From Bacteroidota bacterium (GTDB lineage: Bacteria; Bacteroidota; Bacteroidia; CAILMK01; JAAYUY01): DNA of 55,643 bases. Below are positions 1 through 9,011 of the stretch, one piece after another. The notes under the pieces are model-generated. The model worked only from the letters and a program-made list of their open reading frames with translations. It was not told the DNA's origin and searched no databases. How positions within the stretch are numbered: position 1 is the stretch's first letter; each line of letters begins with the position of its first letter. The stretch is taken from the NCBI GenBank assembly GCA_018698135.1, contig JABINZ010000251.1:1-55643 (forward strand), given 5' to 3'. The position numbers and the translations under genes are program-made.

Positions 1-127
1 AAATTATAACCAGACAGAGTTTGATTTACACTCCCGAGAAATATCATAAAAACACCCACCTATTCTGTGAAAAAAAGAAAAAATTGGATGGAATCAAGAA
101 AAAAACACAAAAAAAACGGATAAAATT

Positions 128-550
128 TTAAACATTAAAGAATAATTGGTTTTGCAACGGTCTTGTATTTAATTGAACATAAGTTGTCTCCATTTTAACC
201 GCTCCTGATTCTTCGCGAAACTTAAGTGGAGAACAAGTAAATCTTTTCTTAAATGCTTTAGAAAATGACGCATGAGATTCGTAACCACAGTTCAATGCTA
301 TATCACTAATAGCTTTCGAGGATGTTATTAAAGTGCTTGCAGCCCTATCTAAGCGAGCCCTGGTAATATAGGAGCCAAGTGATTCTTTCAAATAGGCTTT
401 CATAATTCGCTGAAAATGGAAACTTGAGAAATTGGATATGGAGGCCAAATGCTCCAATTCAAGTTTTTCATCTAAATGATTATGAATATAAAGTAGCACT
501 TTATTGATCCGCTCAAAATAATCATTCTGTGTTTTGGTACGTGCTGTCAT
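128..550 (-). CDS. Short AraC-family transcriptional regulator
   Basis: This is a 140-residue protein whose residues ~17-112 form a complete AraC-type double helix-turn-helix; 'SDIALNCGYESHASFSKAFKKRF' is the usual second helix-turn-helix shown here only as a family signature, ending in a 'SPLKFRE'-like border. It should bind DNA and control transcription. Many relatives carry a C-terminal GyrI-like ligand domain of about 150 residues; here only ~25 residues follow the DNA-binding part, so this is either a naturally short MarA/SoxS-sized regulator or a truncated gene. No target is apparent. The next gene on the same strand (T9SS cargo) has its own terminator between them, so the two are probably transcribed separately. 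The family is clear, the role is not. Confidence 0.85.
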   Translation of the reverse strand: MTARTKTQNDYFERINKVLLYIHNHLDEKLELEHLASISNFSSFHFQRIMKAYLKESLGSYITRARLDRAASTLITSSKAISDIALNCGYESHASFSKAFKKRFTCSPLKFREESGAVKMETTYVQLNTRPLQNQLFFNV

Positions 551-616
551 GATTCATTTTGATTCAAATATCGGATGAAGTATGTATTTGCATTTATCCA
601 AACATGCTGAAATAAA

Positions 617-648
617 AACAGCCCTGCTGGAAATCCAACAGAGCTGTT
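617..648 (-). terminator. Intrinsic terminator after the T9SS cargo gene
   Basis: An imperfect hairpin has outer arms AACAGC (617-622) and GCTGTT (643-648) and an inner paired part broken by single mismatches. On the minus strand it is followed by a T-rich run (complement of 611-616). It lies 25 bases beyond the stop codon of the minus-strand gene at 673-1935. On the plus strand it also has a T run (651-655), so it could work in both directions. Confidence 0.65.
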
Positions 649-672
649 ATTTTTTAAAATGATTAATTCAAT

Positions 673-1935
673 TTACTGAACCAACAATCTTTGTGTACTG
701 GAATAATCTCCAACATTTACTTTTACAAAGTAAACACCTGCATCCAGATTGTTTGTGTTCAATTCTAAGTGATGCTCACCAGCGTGGAGTCTGCCACTCT
801 CAATAGCACTGATTGTTTTTCCTAATGGATTGATAAGATCAACGCTTACATTGGCAGCATTTTCAAGCTTAACAGTCACTTTGGATTCTCCAACTGAAGG
901 ATTAGGATATACTTCTCCAACCTTGAAGCTAACATTTTCTTCAGAAATTGCATCTACCCAATCAGCATCATAAGTAACCTTAAAAATCATGTAAGGATAA
1001 TAACTTACTGAAAAAGCATTACCAGGTAAGTAGCGATAACCAAAACTTGGGCCTAAAATAGGAGCATAGCGAATTTCATAATTCATGATTAAGCCATTGT
1101 TATAATCTTCAAGCTGAGTTCCATCCATATCATAAAACATCTGGTGCCAGAAGTTATTATGCTTCTTATATGGCTCATAAGCATCCGATCCATATAAAGT
1201 ATCACCTAGCTGATAAGAATAAGCTGGTTCGAATCTGAAAGTTACTGCAATAGCAGGCTGTTCAGCTTTTTCAACATTCATATTAACAGGAAACTGTAAC
1301 CACTTATAAGCGCCACCTGACCAGTTTGCAGTATCATCATAGCTAAGCTCATATCTGATTTCCTGAGAATAATCAAGACCATTTAAGGTTACTGAATCAA
1401 ACTCAACAGTTGCCCAAGGCTCTTGTGAAGATGTCCATGAATATCTGTCTACTTTATCAGCATTGTAAACCTGAATAACTATTTCATCTTTCAATGCTGC
1501 ATCATTGTATTTTTCATACAGATAGCGAAATGCAATTGAGTCGACTTTATAAGGTTGTCTTCTTAGTGTTTGTTCATCTTGGAAGAATTTGAAAATTTCA
1601 GATCTTGGATCCAAAGCCATTCCCATTGAATGCCAGCGAACAGAACTTACAGCACCATCAGTTGCAACTCTAACGAGTTGAGTGTCAGGAAAAATAAGGT
1701 TGGTGTAATACTGCATAGTACCACCCAGATAATAATCGAGAGCTGAAGTAAAAGAGAACCATGATTCTTTAATATCTTCACGATAAACAGTGGTTGGCGA
1801 AGTCCATTCGGTTCCTTTGATTACCTTTTGGTTCTCAATAATGTCTCCCTTGAATTGCTTTTGTACAATCGGTGTTTGTGCAAATATGCTTACACAAAAC
1901 AACGACAGTGTTAATAATAGGGTCAATTTTTTCAT
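673..1935 (-). CDS. Secreted protein with T9SS type A sorting domain
   Basis: The 420-residue product begins with a Sec signal peptide (residues 1-19, cleavage after 'SIFAQ') and ends with a T9SS C-terminal sorting domain at ~340-420, seen as 'GEVYPNPSVGESKVTV' and a final 'GVYFVKVNVGDYSSTQRLLVQ'-type beta strand. T9SS substrates are moved across the outer membrane and either released or anchored. The central ~300 residues are rich in Tyr and Trp, look like beta structure, and match no enzyme family I recognise. The gene stands alone, with about 235 bases of non-coding DNA upstream and a terminator downstream. Surface or extracellular location is well supported; function is unknown. Confidence 0.85.
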   Translation of the reverse strand: MKKLTLLLTLSLFCVSIFAQTPIVQKQFKGDIIENQKVIKGTEWTSPTTVYREDIKESWFSFTSALDYYLGGTMQYYTNLIFPDTQLVRVATDGAVSSVRWHSMGMALDPRSEIFKFFQDEQTLRRQPYKVDSIAFRYLYEKYNDAALKDEIVIQVYNADKVDRYSWTSSQEPWATVEFDSVTLNGLDYSQEIRYELSYDDTANWSGGAYKWLQFPVNMNVEKAEQPAIAVTFRFEPAYSYQLGDTLYGSDAYEPYKKHNNFWHQMFYDMDGTQLEDYNNGLIMNYEIRYAPILGPSFGYRYLPGNAFSVSYYPYMIFKVTYDADWVDAISEENVSFKVGEVYPNPSVGESKVTVKLENAANVSVDLINPLGKTISAIESGRLHAGEHHLELNTNNLDAGVYFVKVNVGDYSSTQRLLVQ

Positions 1936-2170
1936 AAGTTTATTTTTTAATCTTTTTATTTGAGTATTCTTTCGTTTATCTGTTTACACAGAAAAAACTG
2001 TCAGAATACAAATTACATTTTTGTTTTTAACATGTACTTAATTGAGCTCAAAATTAGTCATTTATTCATATTCTCAAAATATTTATAGAAATATTAATTG
2101 GCTGCAATGCCCTGAGAATTAAAGTTAGAGAGATTTTACGCATTTCGTTGCTTGTCAATACTAAAATAGT

Positions 2171-2722
2171 TTATCCAATCAGGGTATACAAAGCAGGGTG
2201 GTTTCTTCCATGTTCATTATAATCAAGACCATATCCGACAAGAAATTTGTCGGGCACCTCAAATCCAACATAATCGGGCTTTATATCCTCAACCAATGCC
2301 TCTTTTTTAAATAGTAAGGTGGCAATTTTTATGCTTTCAGGCTCGTGCTCCGACAAGGAGCTTAACATTTGTGTCATGGTTTTTCCTGAATCGACTATGT
2401 CTTCGAGAATTACAACATGCTTGTCTTTCAAGCTTTTCATCAGGCCTATCAATACTTTTATTTTTCCACTTGATTTCAGACCTTGATATGAGGCCAGCTT
2501 AACAAATGACACTTCACAGGGTAGTTTAATTTTTTTCAATAAATCGGATGTAAAGAAAAAACTTCCATTTAAAATGGAAAGGAAAAGCACCTCTCTGTTT
2601 TTATAATCCTTGTTTATTTGATTCGCTAATTCGGCTACTCGATCCAATATTGTTTCCTGATCGATGAAAATTTCGAATTCTTTGTCATGTACCTTAATCT
2701 TGCTTGTCATTTGCGTAAACAT
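2171..2722 (-). CDS. hpt: Hypoxanthine phosphoribosyltransferase
   Basis: This purine-salvage enzyme joins hypoxanthine (or guanine) to PRPP to give IMP (or GMP) in the cytoplasm. The PRPP-binding loop 'VVILEDIVDSGKTM' is at residues 103-116, and the 'SILNGSFFF' segment near residue 49 matches the N-terminal substrate loop of the family. Its 183 residues are the usual length. Met5 (start at 2710) is a possible alternative start, because the first four residues are not typical. The gene is divergent from the hypothetical gene at 2841, with ~118 bases between them that should hold both promoters. Confidence 0.95.
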   Translation of the reverse strand: MFTQMTSKIKVHDKEFEIFIDQETILDRVAELANQINKDYKNREVLFLSILNGSFFFTSDLLKKIKLPCEVSFVKLASYQGLKSSGKIKVLIGLMKSLKDKHVVILEDIVDSGKTMTQMLSSLSEHEPESIKIATLLFKKEALVEDIKPDYVGFEVPDKFLVGYGLDYNEHGRNHPALYTLIG

Positions 2723-2840
2723 TTGAATTACAATGCCTGTTGGAATTGCACATTTTTAAACATTTTAACAAATTTAATTGAATTAACTATAACTTCGTTT
2801 GTGTTCACATTTTAAATTAATGTTAATAAATCTCTGATTA

Positions 2841-3362
2841 ATGTACACTGATCTGAACTTTTTGGCCAGCTTTTTAAATGAAGGTGTTATCATTGAAAAT
2901 AGTAATACACAATATCAAAAAGTTTCTGAAACAGCTCCATTAGCAAAGGTTGAGCAGCCCGAAGAGGTTTATGTTGCAGATATACTGTATCACGGAAGCA
3001 ATAGTTCGAAAGTGGTTTTTTGTGTCCATTATGAAAATGAAGAATGGATTACGGGAAAAGATCGATTATTTCTTGAAAAAATACTAGGTGCTGTTGGCTT
3101 AAGTCTTAATTCAATTGCCCTGATCAATCTGCACAATACATCCTACAAAAGCATTCTACAGGTTGGGAATAAGCTATCCGACAGCACAATAATTTCATTG
3201 GGCTTGCCCTCCCATTTAGTTCGGGATTTTAACACAAATGAGGTTGATATTAAAAATGACCAATCTTATTTATGTTTAGCATGGGGGTTGACAGAAATTG
3301 CCATGGATAAGGACAAGAAAAATATCCTTTGGAAAAACCTCAAAAAGATATTTAATTTATAA
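2841..3362 (+). CDS. Conserved hypothetical protein (possible HolD/psi-like)
   Basis: This is a 173-residue soluble protein with no signal peptide. Its second half, with 'LFLEKILGAVGLSLNSIAL' and an ending of the 'DKDKKNILWKNLKKIF' kind, recalls small Bacteroidota proteins sometimes annotated as DNA polymerase III psi-like, but I make that link from memory of a pattern and hold it weakly. The gene is divergent from hpt and runs head-on into atpG: its TAA ends at 3362 and the atpG stop begins at 3363, leaving no intergenic base. It has normal composition for the window and is surely a gene; the function is open. Confidence 0.6.
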   Translation: MYTDLNFLASFLNEGVIIENSNTQYQKVSETAPLAKVEQPEEVYVADILYHGSNSSKVVFCVHYENEEWITGKDRLFLEKILGAVGLSLNSIALINLHNTSYKSILQVGNKLSDSTIISLGLPSHLVRDFNTNEVDIKNDQSYLCLAWGLTEIAMDKDKKNILWKNLKKIFNL

Positions 3363-4238
3363 TTACGCAGTTGTACCTCCCACAATTTCCAGAATTTCTT
3401 TGGTAATTGTAGCCTGCCTTTCTTTGTTATATTTTAGTTTTAATTCACCTAATAATTCTTCCGCATTTTCAGTGGCTTTGTCCATGGCTGTCATACGAGC
3501 TCCATGTTCTGAGGCGTTAGACTCAAGAAGTGATCTGAAGAATTTAATTTTTAATGAAGTTGGGATAAGCTCATTAATGATCTCATTTTCTGATGGCTCG
3601 AATATGAAATTATGATTCATATGCTTAGCCTGATCACTTTGAAGATCTTGCTCAGCTATGGATTCCAGAGGAAGAAATTTTGTATTGGTTGTTGTATAAA
3701 CAGCAGGATTGGTAAAAGCATTGTAAACAAAACGAATTTCATCATACTCTTTATCAGCAAATGATTTTAATATTCTATTTGCCACTTCTTCAATCTCGCT
3801 GAAGCTAATATTAGACGTGAGGTCAAAATATTTTTCGATAATATTATATCCCTTTTTTGACCTTGAAAAGAAGTCAAAACTTTTTTTACCAAAACAAATT
3901 AAATCAACAGAGGCTTCATATGAATTAATAAGATTGACAGCTTCGCGAATAACAGTACTGTTAAAAGAGCCACACAATCCCTTATCAGAAGTTATTGGAA
4001 TAACCAATACACGTTTTACCTCTCTTTCCTGAAAATAAGGATTAAACGAAAGGTCTTCCATTCCTTCTGCAATTGGAATTATTACTTCATTTATTTTATT
4101 CGCATAAGGACGGATTTTCAAAATGGCATCCTGAGCCTTTCTAAATTTAGAGGCAGAAACCATTTTCATGGCACGGGTAATCTGTTGTGTCGACTTAACA
4201 GACCCTATCCTTGTTCGTATTTCTTTCAGGTTTCCCAT
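3363..4238 (-). CDS. atpG: F-type ATP synthase gamma subunit
   Basis: Gamma is the central rotor stalk of F1. The N-terminal 'IRTRIGSVKSTQQITRAMKMVSASK' helix (shown in part) and the C-terminal 'GARMTAMDKATENAEELL' helix are both diagnostic; these two form the coiled coil inside the alpha3beta3 head. The 291-residue length is normal. It is the last gene of the minus-strand ATP synthase run, 19 bases after atpA. The usual following genes for beta and epsilon (atpD, atpC) are absent here; instead the gene ends against a convergent hypothetical gene with no spacer. Confidence 0.97.
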   Translation of the reverse strand: MGNLKEIRTRIGSVKSTQQITRAMKMVSASKFRKAQDAILKIRPYANKINEVIIPIAEGMEDLSFNPYFQEREVKRVLVIPITSDKGLCGSFNSTVIREAVNLINSYEASVDLICFGKKSFDFFSRSKKGYNIIEKYFDLTSNISFSEIEEVANRILKSFADKEYDEIRFVYNAFTNPAVYTTTNTKFLPLESIAEQDLQSDQAKHMNHNFIFEPSENEIINELIPTSLKIKFFRSLLESNASEHGARMTAMDKATENAEELLGELKLKYNKERQATITKEILEIVGGTTA

Positions 4239-4257
4239 GAGCTAATTCAGCATTATA

Positions 4258-5838
4258 TTATTTCAAATATTTAGGCTCTAAGCTTTTGGCCACATCTCTG
4301 AGAAGGTCGCGTGTGCGGTCATCAATTTTCCCTTGCTTCAATAATTCAAGGACGTCTTTGTGTTTGCTCGTCAGTACATCTAAATATTCTTCTTCGAACT
4401 GAACAACATCCTTCACCTGTATTTTACTTAATAAACCACTTGTTCCCAAGAAAATAATAGCAATCTGATGTTCAATTGAAACCGGACTATAGCGATTTTG
4501 TTTTAAAATTTCAACATTTCGTTCACCTTTGGCAATTACAGATTTTGTTGAAGCATCCAAATCAGAACCAAACTTGGCAAATGTTTCCAATTCACGATAC
4601 TGGGCTTGATCAAGTTTCAAGGTTCCAGCCACTTTTTTCATGGCCTTAATTTGCGCATTTCCTCCAACACGTGATACTGAAATACCCACATTGATCGCTG
4701 GTCTTACACCCGAGTTAAACAAATTCGATTCAAGAAAAATCTGTCCGTCAGTAATTGAAATAACATTGGTTGGGATATATGCTGATACGTCTCCTGCCTG
4801 TGTTTCAATAATGGGCAGTGCTGTCAGTGATCCTCCTCCCTTAATTTTTCCTTTTAATGAATCTGGAATATCATTCATTTTGGCTGCTACTTCGTCAGAG
4901 GCAATTACCTTACAAGCTCTTTCAAGTAATCGGCTATGTAAGTAAAATACATCACCAGGATAAGCTTCTCGTCCGGGAGGTCTTCTTAATAATAAAGACA
5001 CCTCTCTGTAGGAAACGGCTTGCTTTGATAAATCATCATAAATAACCAATGCTGGTCTTCCTGTATCACGAAAATACTCTCCAATGGAACAACCGGCATA
5101 AGGTGCATAAAACTGCAATGGAGCAGGCTCTGCTGCTGAAGCGGATACAATAACAGTATAAGCCATTGCACCAAAATCTTCCAGTGTTTTAACTAATTTA
5201 GCGACATTGGCCTCTTTTTGACCAATAGCAACATAAATACAAAATACGGGCTCGCCTTTGTCGTAATTCTCTTTTTGGTTTATAATGGCATCAATGGCAA
5301 TTGTTGACTTTCCAGTTTGACGGTCTCCAATAATAAGCTCACGCTGCCCTCTTCCAATTGGAATCATTGCATCAATGGCTTTAATTCCTGTTTGTAAAGG
5401 TTCGGATACAGGTTGTCTGAAAATAACACCAGGTGCTTTTCTTTCCAGTGGCATTTCAAACTTCTCGCCACCAATTGGGCCTTTATTATCAATAGGCTCG
5501 CCTAAGGAGTTTACAACACGTCCAAGCATTTGCTCACTCACCAAAACTGAAGCAATACGTTCTGTTCTTCGAACGACATCTCCTTCGCGAATACCATCTG
5601 AAGATCCCATCATTACAACCCCAACATTATCTTCGTCAAGATTCAAAACAACACCTTTTACTCCAGTGGCAAATTCAACTAATTCGCCAGCTGCAACAGA
5701 ATTTAACCCGTATACCCGGGAAATTCCATCTCCTATTTCGAGTATATAACCAACTTCTTCCAGCTCTGTTTTAGAATCAAATCCTGAAAGCTCTTTCCTC
5801 AGTATCGATGAAATTTCACTTGGATTTATATCAGCCAT
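4258..5838 (-). CDS. atpA: F-type ATP synthase alpha subunit
   Basis: Alpha is the non-catalytic nucleotide-binding subunit of the F1 head. The Walker A loop 'GDRQTGKS' is at residues 171-178, and the '[15 protein letters not shown]' Walker B region and '[26 protein letters not shown]' region (partly quoted) are intact. Its 526 residues match the family. It sits 13 bases after atpH and 19 bases before atpG in the order a-c-b-delta-alpha-gamma. The beta subunit that must pair with it lies outside the window. Confidence 0.98.
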   Translation of the reverse strand: MADINPSEISSILRKELSGFDSKTELEEVGYILEIGDGISRVYGLNSVAAGELVEFATGVKGVVLNLDEDNVGVVMMGSSDGIREGDVVRRTERIASVLVSEQMLGRVVNSLGEPIDNKGPIGGEKFEMPLERKAPGVIFRQPVSEPLQTGIKAIDAMIPIGRGQRELIIGDRQTGKSTIAIDAIINQKENYDKGEPVFCIYVAIGQKEANVAKLVKTLEDFGAMAYTVIVSASAAEPAPLQFYAPYAGCSIGEYFRDTGRPALVIYDDLSKQAVSYREVSLLLRRPPGREAYPGDVFYLHSRLLERACKVIASDEVAAKMNDIPDSLKGKIKGGGSLTALPIIETQAGDVSAYIPTNVISITDGQIFLESNLFNSGVRPAINVGISVSRVGGNAQIKAMKKVAGTLKLDQAQYRELETFAKFGSDLDASTKSVIAKGERNVEILKQNRYSPVSIEHQIAIIFLGTSGLLSKIQVKDVVQFEEEYLDVLTSKHKDVLELLKQGKIDDRTRDLLRDVAKSLEPKYLK

Positions 5839-5851
5839 AAATGATTTTTTT

Positions 5852-6394
5852 TTAATAATTAGATATTTCTTTTCTTATTCGACTTAGCTCGTGAGATACG
5901 CTCGCATCTAAAAGCTTGTCGTTATATTTTAATGCAAAACCTCCAATGATTTCCTCCTTAACAACATTGTTAAGCTCAACATGCTTGTATCCGCTTAACT
6001 TGGCAACAAAGGCTTTTAGTTTCTGCATGACCTCCTCTTTCAGTGGAGCAGCAGTTACAATTTCTGCATCAACAATATTGTTATGCTCTAAATATAGTTT
6101 GTTAAAGCGCTTGAGCATTTCCGGCAAAAAAGTCTCTCGTCTATTGTCAATAATTAATTGAATAAAATCAAGCGTTTTTTTCGAAATATTGCCTTCGAAG
6201 GCTTTCCTGATGACATTTGCTTTTTTGTCGCCTCTGATAACCGGATTACTCAAAAAAACTTTGAAATCACGATTTTCATGGCAGCTATCAAGAATCAATT
6301 TTGAATCCTGATATGCTTTGTCTAAAAAGGACTCACTTTGTGCATACATGAAAAAAGCTTCTGCATAGCGAGATATGGCTCTGCTTTGTGTCAT
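5852..6394 (-). CDS. atpH: F-type ATP synthase delta subunit
   Basis: Delta (OSCP) caps the F1 head and holds the peripheral stalk. The 180-residue product has the N-terminal six-helix domain beginning '[20 protein letters not shown]' and the conserved C-terminal part '[19 protein letters not shown]', which corresponds to the family's 'GG..i..gd...D.S' signature; '[15 protein letters not shown]' follows. It starts directly after the atpF stop codon (6394/6395), which suggests translational coupling of the two stalk subunits. Confidence 0.95.
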   Translation of the reverse strand: MTQSRAISRYAEAFFMYAQSESFLDKAYQDSKLILDSCHENRDFKVFLSNPVIRGDKKANVIRKAFEGNISKKTLDFIQLIIDNRRETFLPEMLKRFNKLYLEHNNIVDAEIVTAAPLKEEVMQKLKAFVAKLSGYKHVELNNVVKEEIIGGFALKYNDKLLDASVSHELSRIRKEISNY

Positions 6395-6895
6395 CTATTG
6401 GAGTTCTTTAATTTTACTTTCTATTAGTGCCTGATGCTCATCTTTTAAGGATAGTTCACGCCTAATTACTTTGGATGCCGTATCGATAACCAGTGCACTA
6501 ATATCGCTCTTAATTTCACGAATTGTTTGCTCACGTTCTTGATGAATCATGTCTCTGGCATCATCAATAATCCGCTTACCTTCTTTTTTGGCATCTTCTC
6601 TTGCCTCTTTCACTATCTCGTCACTGCGCTCCTTTGCTTCTTTAATGATCGCATCGCGCTGTGACTGACCTTCAACAATCAGTTCGAAGTTTTTTTCAGT
6701 TAATGAATTCACTTCTTCACGTGCTTTTTCAGCTTGCTTTAGAGCCTCATCAATGCTTGCTTCACGCTCCTTAAGCATCTCTGTTATTGGCTTCCAGGCA
6801 AACTTCCGTAATAAGAACAATAAGATTAAAAAAATCAATATTGTCCAAAACATCAAGCCGATGTTGGGGCTTAGTAATGCATTAAGTATTACCAT
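6395..6895 (-). CDS. atpF: F-type ATP synthase b subunit
   Basis: Subunit b forms the membrane-anchored peripheral stalk. The 166 residues have one N-terminal membrane segment ('GLMFWTILIFLILLFLLRKF', ~13-32) followed by a long charged helix (~35-160) with the Ala/Glu/Lys-rich coiled coil typical of b. It is preceded by an unusual 85-base gap after atpE that holds a long hairpin, while every other junction in the operon is 0-22 bases or an overlap. It is followed without spacing by atpH. Confidence 0.96.
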   Translation of the reverse strand: MVILNALLSPNIGLMFWTILIFLILLFLLRKFAWKPITEMLKEREASIDEALKQAEKAREEVNSLTEKNFELIVEGQSQRDAIIKEAKERSDEIVKEAREDAKKEGKRIIDDARDMIHQEREQTIREIKSDISALVIDTASKVIRRELSLKDEHQALIESKIKELQ

Positions 6896-6917
6896 TTGAT
6901 ATACATTTAATCAAATT

Positions 6918-6958
6918 CATCAAATAACAGAATAATTGATTATTCCAGTTATTCGATG
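6918..6958 (-). other. Long stem-loop between atpE and atpF
   Basis: On the minus-strand transcript the arms at 948-958 and 918-928 of the 6,000 block (CATCGAATAAC and GTTATTTGATG) pair over 11 bp with one G-U pair. Then, after a small internal loop, 945-939 and 936-930 (GAATAAT/ATTATTC) pair over 6-7 bp. The structure fills the only sizeable gap of the operon. No clear T tract follows it, so it looks more like a processing or stabilising stem, or a weak attenuator, than a full terminator. The role is inferred. Confidence 0.6.
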
Positions 6959-6980
6959 AGTTCAAGTTTTTAAAGCTATG

Positions 6981-7208
6981 TTAGCTAATCATAATGATAC
7001 CAACAACTATTGCAAATAGTGCAGCACCTTCAATCATAGCAGCTGTAATAATCATAGCTGAATTTATTTTACCAGCGGCTTCAGGTTGACGAGCAATTGC
7101 CTGTGCAGCATTTCCACCAATTTGGCCAATTCCTATACCAGCACCTAACACACCTAAACCTGCAGCTAAACCTGCTCCTAATCCTAATCCTAAATCTAAA
7201 AGTAACAT
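6981..7208 (-). CDS. atpE: F-type ATP synthase c subunit (proton type)
   Basis: Subunit c forms the membrane rotor ring. The 75-residue hairpin has two membrane helices joined by the polar loop 'ARQPEAAG' (39-46). The ion-carrying carboxylate is Glu60 in 'AAMIEGAALFAI'. It is followed by Gly-Ala rather than the Ser/Thr that helps bind sodium in Na+-type rings, so proton coupling is the likely mode (inference). The Gly-rich first helix 'GAGLAAGLGVLGAGIGIG' is typical. A long stem-loop lies just downstream and may help keep this mRNA segment abundant, since c is needed in about ten or more copies. Confidence 0.97.
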   Translation of the reverse strand: MLLLDLGLGLGAGLAAGLGVLGAGIGIGQIGGNAAQAIARQPEAAGKINSAMIITAAMIEGAALFAIVVGIIMIS

Positions 7209-7227
7209 TTTTTCTTATTTAAATTTT

Positions 7228-8394
7228 TTAATGTTCTGTTTCAACGGCTTGTCCGATAAACAAGGCCGATAAAGTTGTAAATATATAAGCTTGCAATAAT
7301 GCAATTAAAATTTCTATCATATCAATGAAAAGAGCAAAACCTACTGACAAGAAAGAGGTCCCAACCCCTGCCCACAGAGCCTCTCCAGACTTTCCAAACA
7401 TAAAGATCAAAGATATAAAAGCAAGTATAACCAAGTGACCTGCTGTTATGTTTGCAAATAATCGAATGGCCAGTGCAAATGGCTTTGTGAAAATACTGAC
7501 AAACTCAACAACCAATAAAATAAATTTCACAGGTATGGGTACGCCAGGATACCAAAAAATATGCTGCCAGTAATTCTTTTTACCATTAATATTAGTCGCA
7601 AAAAATGTAATTAATGCCAATGAAGCTGTTACGGCAATATTACCGGTCACATTTCCTGAAAAAGGAACCAGACCCATCATGTTCAGAAACCAAATGAAGA
7701 AAAAGAAATTAAGCAGCAAAGGCAAAAAGCGCTCGTATTTATGTGGTATGTATGTTTTGGCAATATCATCTCTAACAAATACAATGATTGGTTCCAATGC
7801 ACTTTGAAGTCCCGAAGGAGCCACATTTGGATTTCGTTTGTACTTATTTGCAATACTTATGAAAACCCATAAAAGCAGTATGCCTGCAAAGAGCATGAAC
7901 AATACATTTTTTGTAATGGAAAAATCCAAAGGCTTAAGCATCCTAAGCTGTCTCTTTAACGATTTAATTTCTTTCTGTTGGATTTTGTCAGGCTGGGATA
8001 TTGTACTTTTTTCCTCAATTGCTTTTTTTAATTCAAGGTACCTAGGTCCCGTATTTGGAAAGAGCAATGTTCCATGACTTGCGTTGTGATTAAACTCATG
8101 TTCAAACTCACATCCATTTTCTAAAGCTTTCTGCGTTGAAAGATAAAACTTTACATTAATGTTTTTTAGATCAACAAGAATTCTTGGTAATTTTATTCCT
8201 ACAGCTGTTCCATCCTTCTTATGATAAAAGTCCCAAGAATAAGAATCTGCAATATGGTGCAATGCAAAATCAACCAGATTAAACCCTTCTTCTTCTTTTT
8301 CTCCTTCTGAAGCAACAAGAATAAACGGATTTATTAGTATCAGGATTAGCAATATTTGCCTTAAACGAATGTACATATTTAAATTTCTTGTCAA
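7228..8394 (-). CDS. atpB: F-type ATP synthase a subunit, with N-terminal extension
   Basis: Subunit a forms the proton half-channels beside the c ring. The essential stator Arg is in 'FALAIRLFANITAGHLV', and 'FLNMMGLVPFSGNVTGNIAV' is another conserved stretch. At 388 residues it is ~120 longer than E. coli subunit a. The extra N-terminal part has a signal-peptide-like segment ('RQILLILILINPFILVAS') and a soluble, His/Glu-rich region before the first of the channel helices. Such extended forms are common in Bacteroidota. Met7 is a possible alternative start. Its start overlaps the stop of the upstream membrane protein by 4 bases (ATGA), which points to coupled translation. Confidence 0.96.
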   Translation of the reverse strand: MTRNLNMYIRLRQILLILILINPFILVASEGEKEEEGFNLVDFALHHIADSYSWDFYHKKDGTAVGIKLPRILVDLKNINVKFYLSTQKALENGCEFEHEFNHNASHGTLLFPNTGPRYLELKKAIEEKSTISQPDKIQQKEIKSLKRQLRMLKPLDFSITKNVLFMLFAGILLLWVFISIANKYKRNPNVAPSGLQSALEPIIVFVRDDIAKTYIPHKYERFLPLLLNFFFFIWFLNMMGLVPFSGNVTGNIAVTASLALITFFATNINGKKNYWQHIFWYPGVPIPVKFILLVVEFVSIFTKPFALAIRLFANITAGHLVILAFISLIFMFGKSGEALWAGVGTSFLSVGFALFIDMIEILIALLQAYIFTTLSALFIGQAVETEH

Positions 8395-8774
8395 TTATCT
8401 GTCTTTTTTCGCAAAAAACGCACTAAAAAAGAGACCTCGAAAATAGTGAATAACAGATAACTGAGAAAGAAACTCCCAACAAAAATTAAAAGATTATTTT
8501 TAAACGTTCTAAAAACGAAATAAAAATAAATAACGGCAAAGATCATTTTGACAAAAAGCGATGCCAAGGTGAATAATTGGAAGTTGTCGCTGTTCTTACT
8601 TAAAACATTAATCAGCAATACTGTGGAAAGAAGAGTTAAGACAAAAAAGATGAGAAAGTTGCCCAAAACACCCAGTTGAACCTCAGGATCAGCAAGCAAT
8701 GTTGTTAAAGTTCCACCGACAACCAAAATTATCAGGCAAAAAATAACATAATTTTTTAGAAAGTTTTTATACAT
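8391..8774 (-). CDS. Four-helix membrane protein in the ATP synthase operon (AtpI-like position)
   Basis: This 127-residue protein is almost wholly hydrophobic, with four predicted membrane helices (~9-29, 35-60, 66-90, 96-120) and short basic ends ('VRFLRKKTDN'). I see no motif that identifies it. It lies between the AtpZ-like gene and atpB, overlapping atpB by 4 bases. This is the place where many bacteria have atpI, whose product helps assemble the c ring or, with AtpZ, moves divalent cations. An AtpI-like role is therefore plausible from position and size, not from clear sequence similarity. Confidence 0.6.
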   Translation of the reverse strand: MYKNFLKNYVIFCLIILVVGGTLTTLLADPEVQLGVLGNFLIFFVLTLLSTVLLINVLSKNSDNFQLFTLASLFVKMIFAVIYFYFVFRTFKNNLLIFVGSFFLSYLLFTIFEVSFLVRFLRKKTDN

Positions 8775-8783
8775 TTTGGTGAA

Positions 8784-9011
8784 TTATTTTAGAAAAGTAC
8801 GAACAACATATATCATTGACACAACAATCATCACTACCGATAAAATGATTGTAAAAACGCTGTTTTCACTTTCGAATTTATTGTCGAGCCATTGCCCAAC
8901 AAGAACTCCAGCCAACACTGTTGCAAGGATTTGAAAGCCCAGAGAAATGAAACGAAAATAAGCAGGAGGATTGTTGCTATTCTTCTTCAATTTTTTCAGG
9001 AGCTTTGGCAA
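8784..9011 (-). CDS. AtpZ/AtpI-family small membrane protein
   Basis: This 75-residue protein has two membrane helices (~22-43 and 52-72). The pattern 'LGFQILATVLAGVLVGQWLD' fits the AtpZ/ATPase gene 1 family, in which two helices flank a short polar turn with a conserved Asp. The family is encoded at the front of ATP synthase operons, and AtpZ with AtpI is reported to form a magnesium/calcium carrier. Its first 35 bases overlap the end of the bactofilin gene in another frame. The basic N-terminus 'MPKLLKKLKKN' has no internal Met, so the overlap is probably real. Confidence 0.75.
   Translation of the reverse strand: MPKLLKKLKKNSNNPPAYFRFISLGFQILATVLAGVLVGQWLDNKFESENSVFTIILSVVMIVVSMIYVVRTFLK

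Noticed and set aside
2-49. Open frame running in from the left edge that could be the end of a gene
   Set aside because: Only 15 codons are visible before a stop, with no recognisable family ending; too short to call.
82-94. A 13-base identity (AATTGGATGGAAT) with 55610-55622 near the other end of the window, as if direct repeats flanked it
   Set aside because: In 55 kb of AT-rich DNA many such 13-mers are expected by chance, and the bases around the two copies do not match.
3298-3615. Plus-strand frame overlapping the end of the hypothetical gene and atpG
   Set aside because: Most of it is antisense to atpG, and its start is inside another gene in a different frame.
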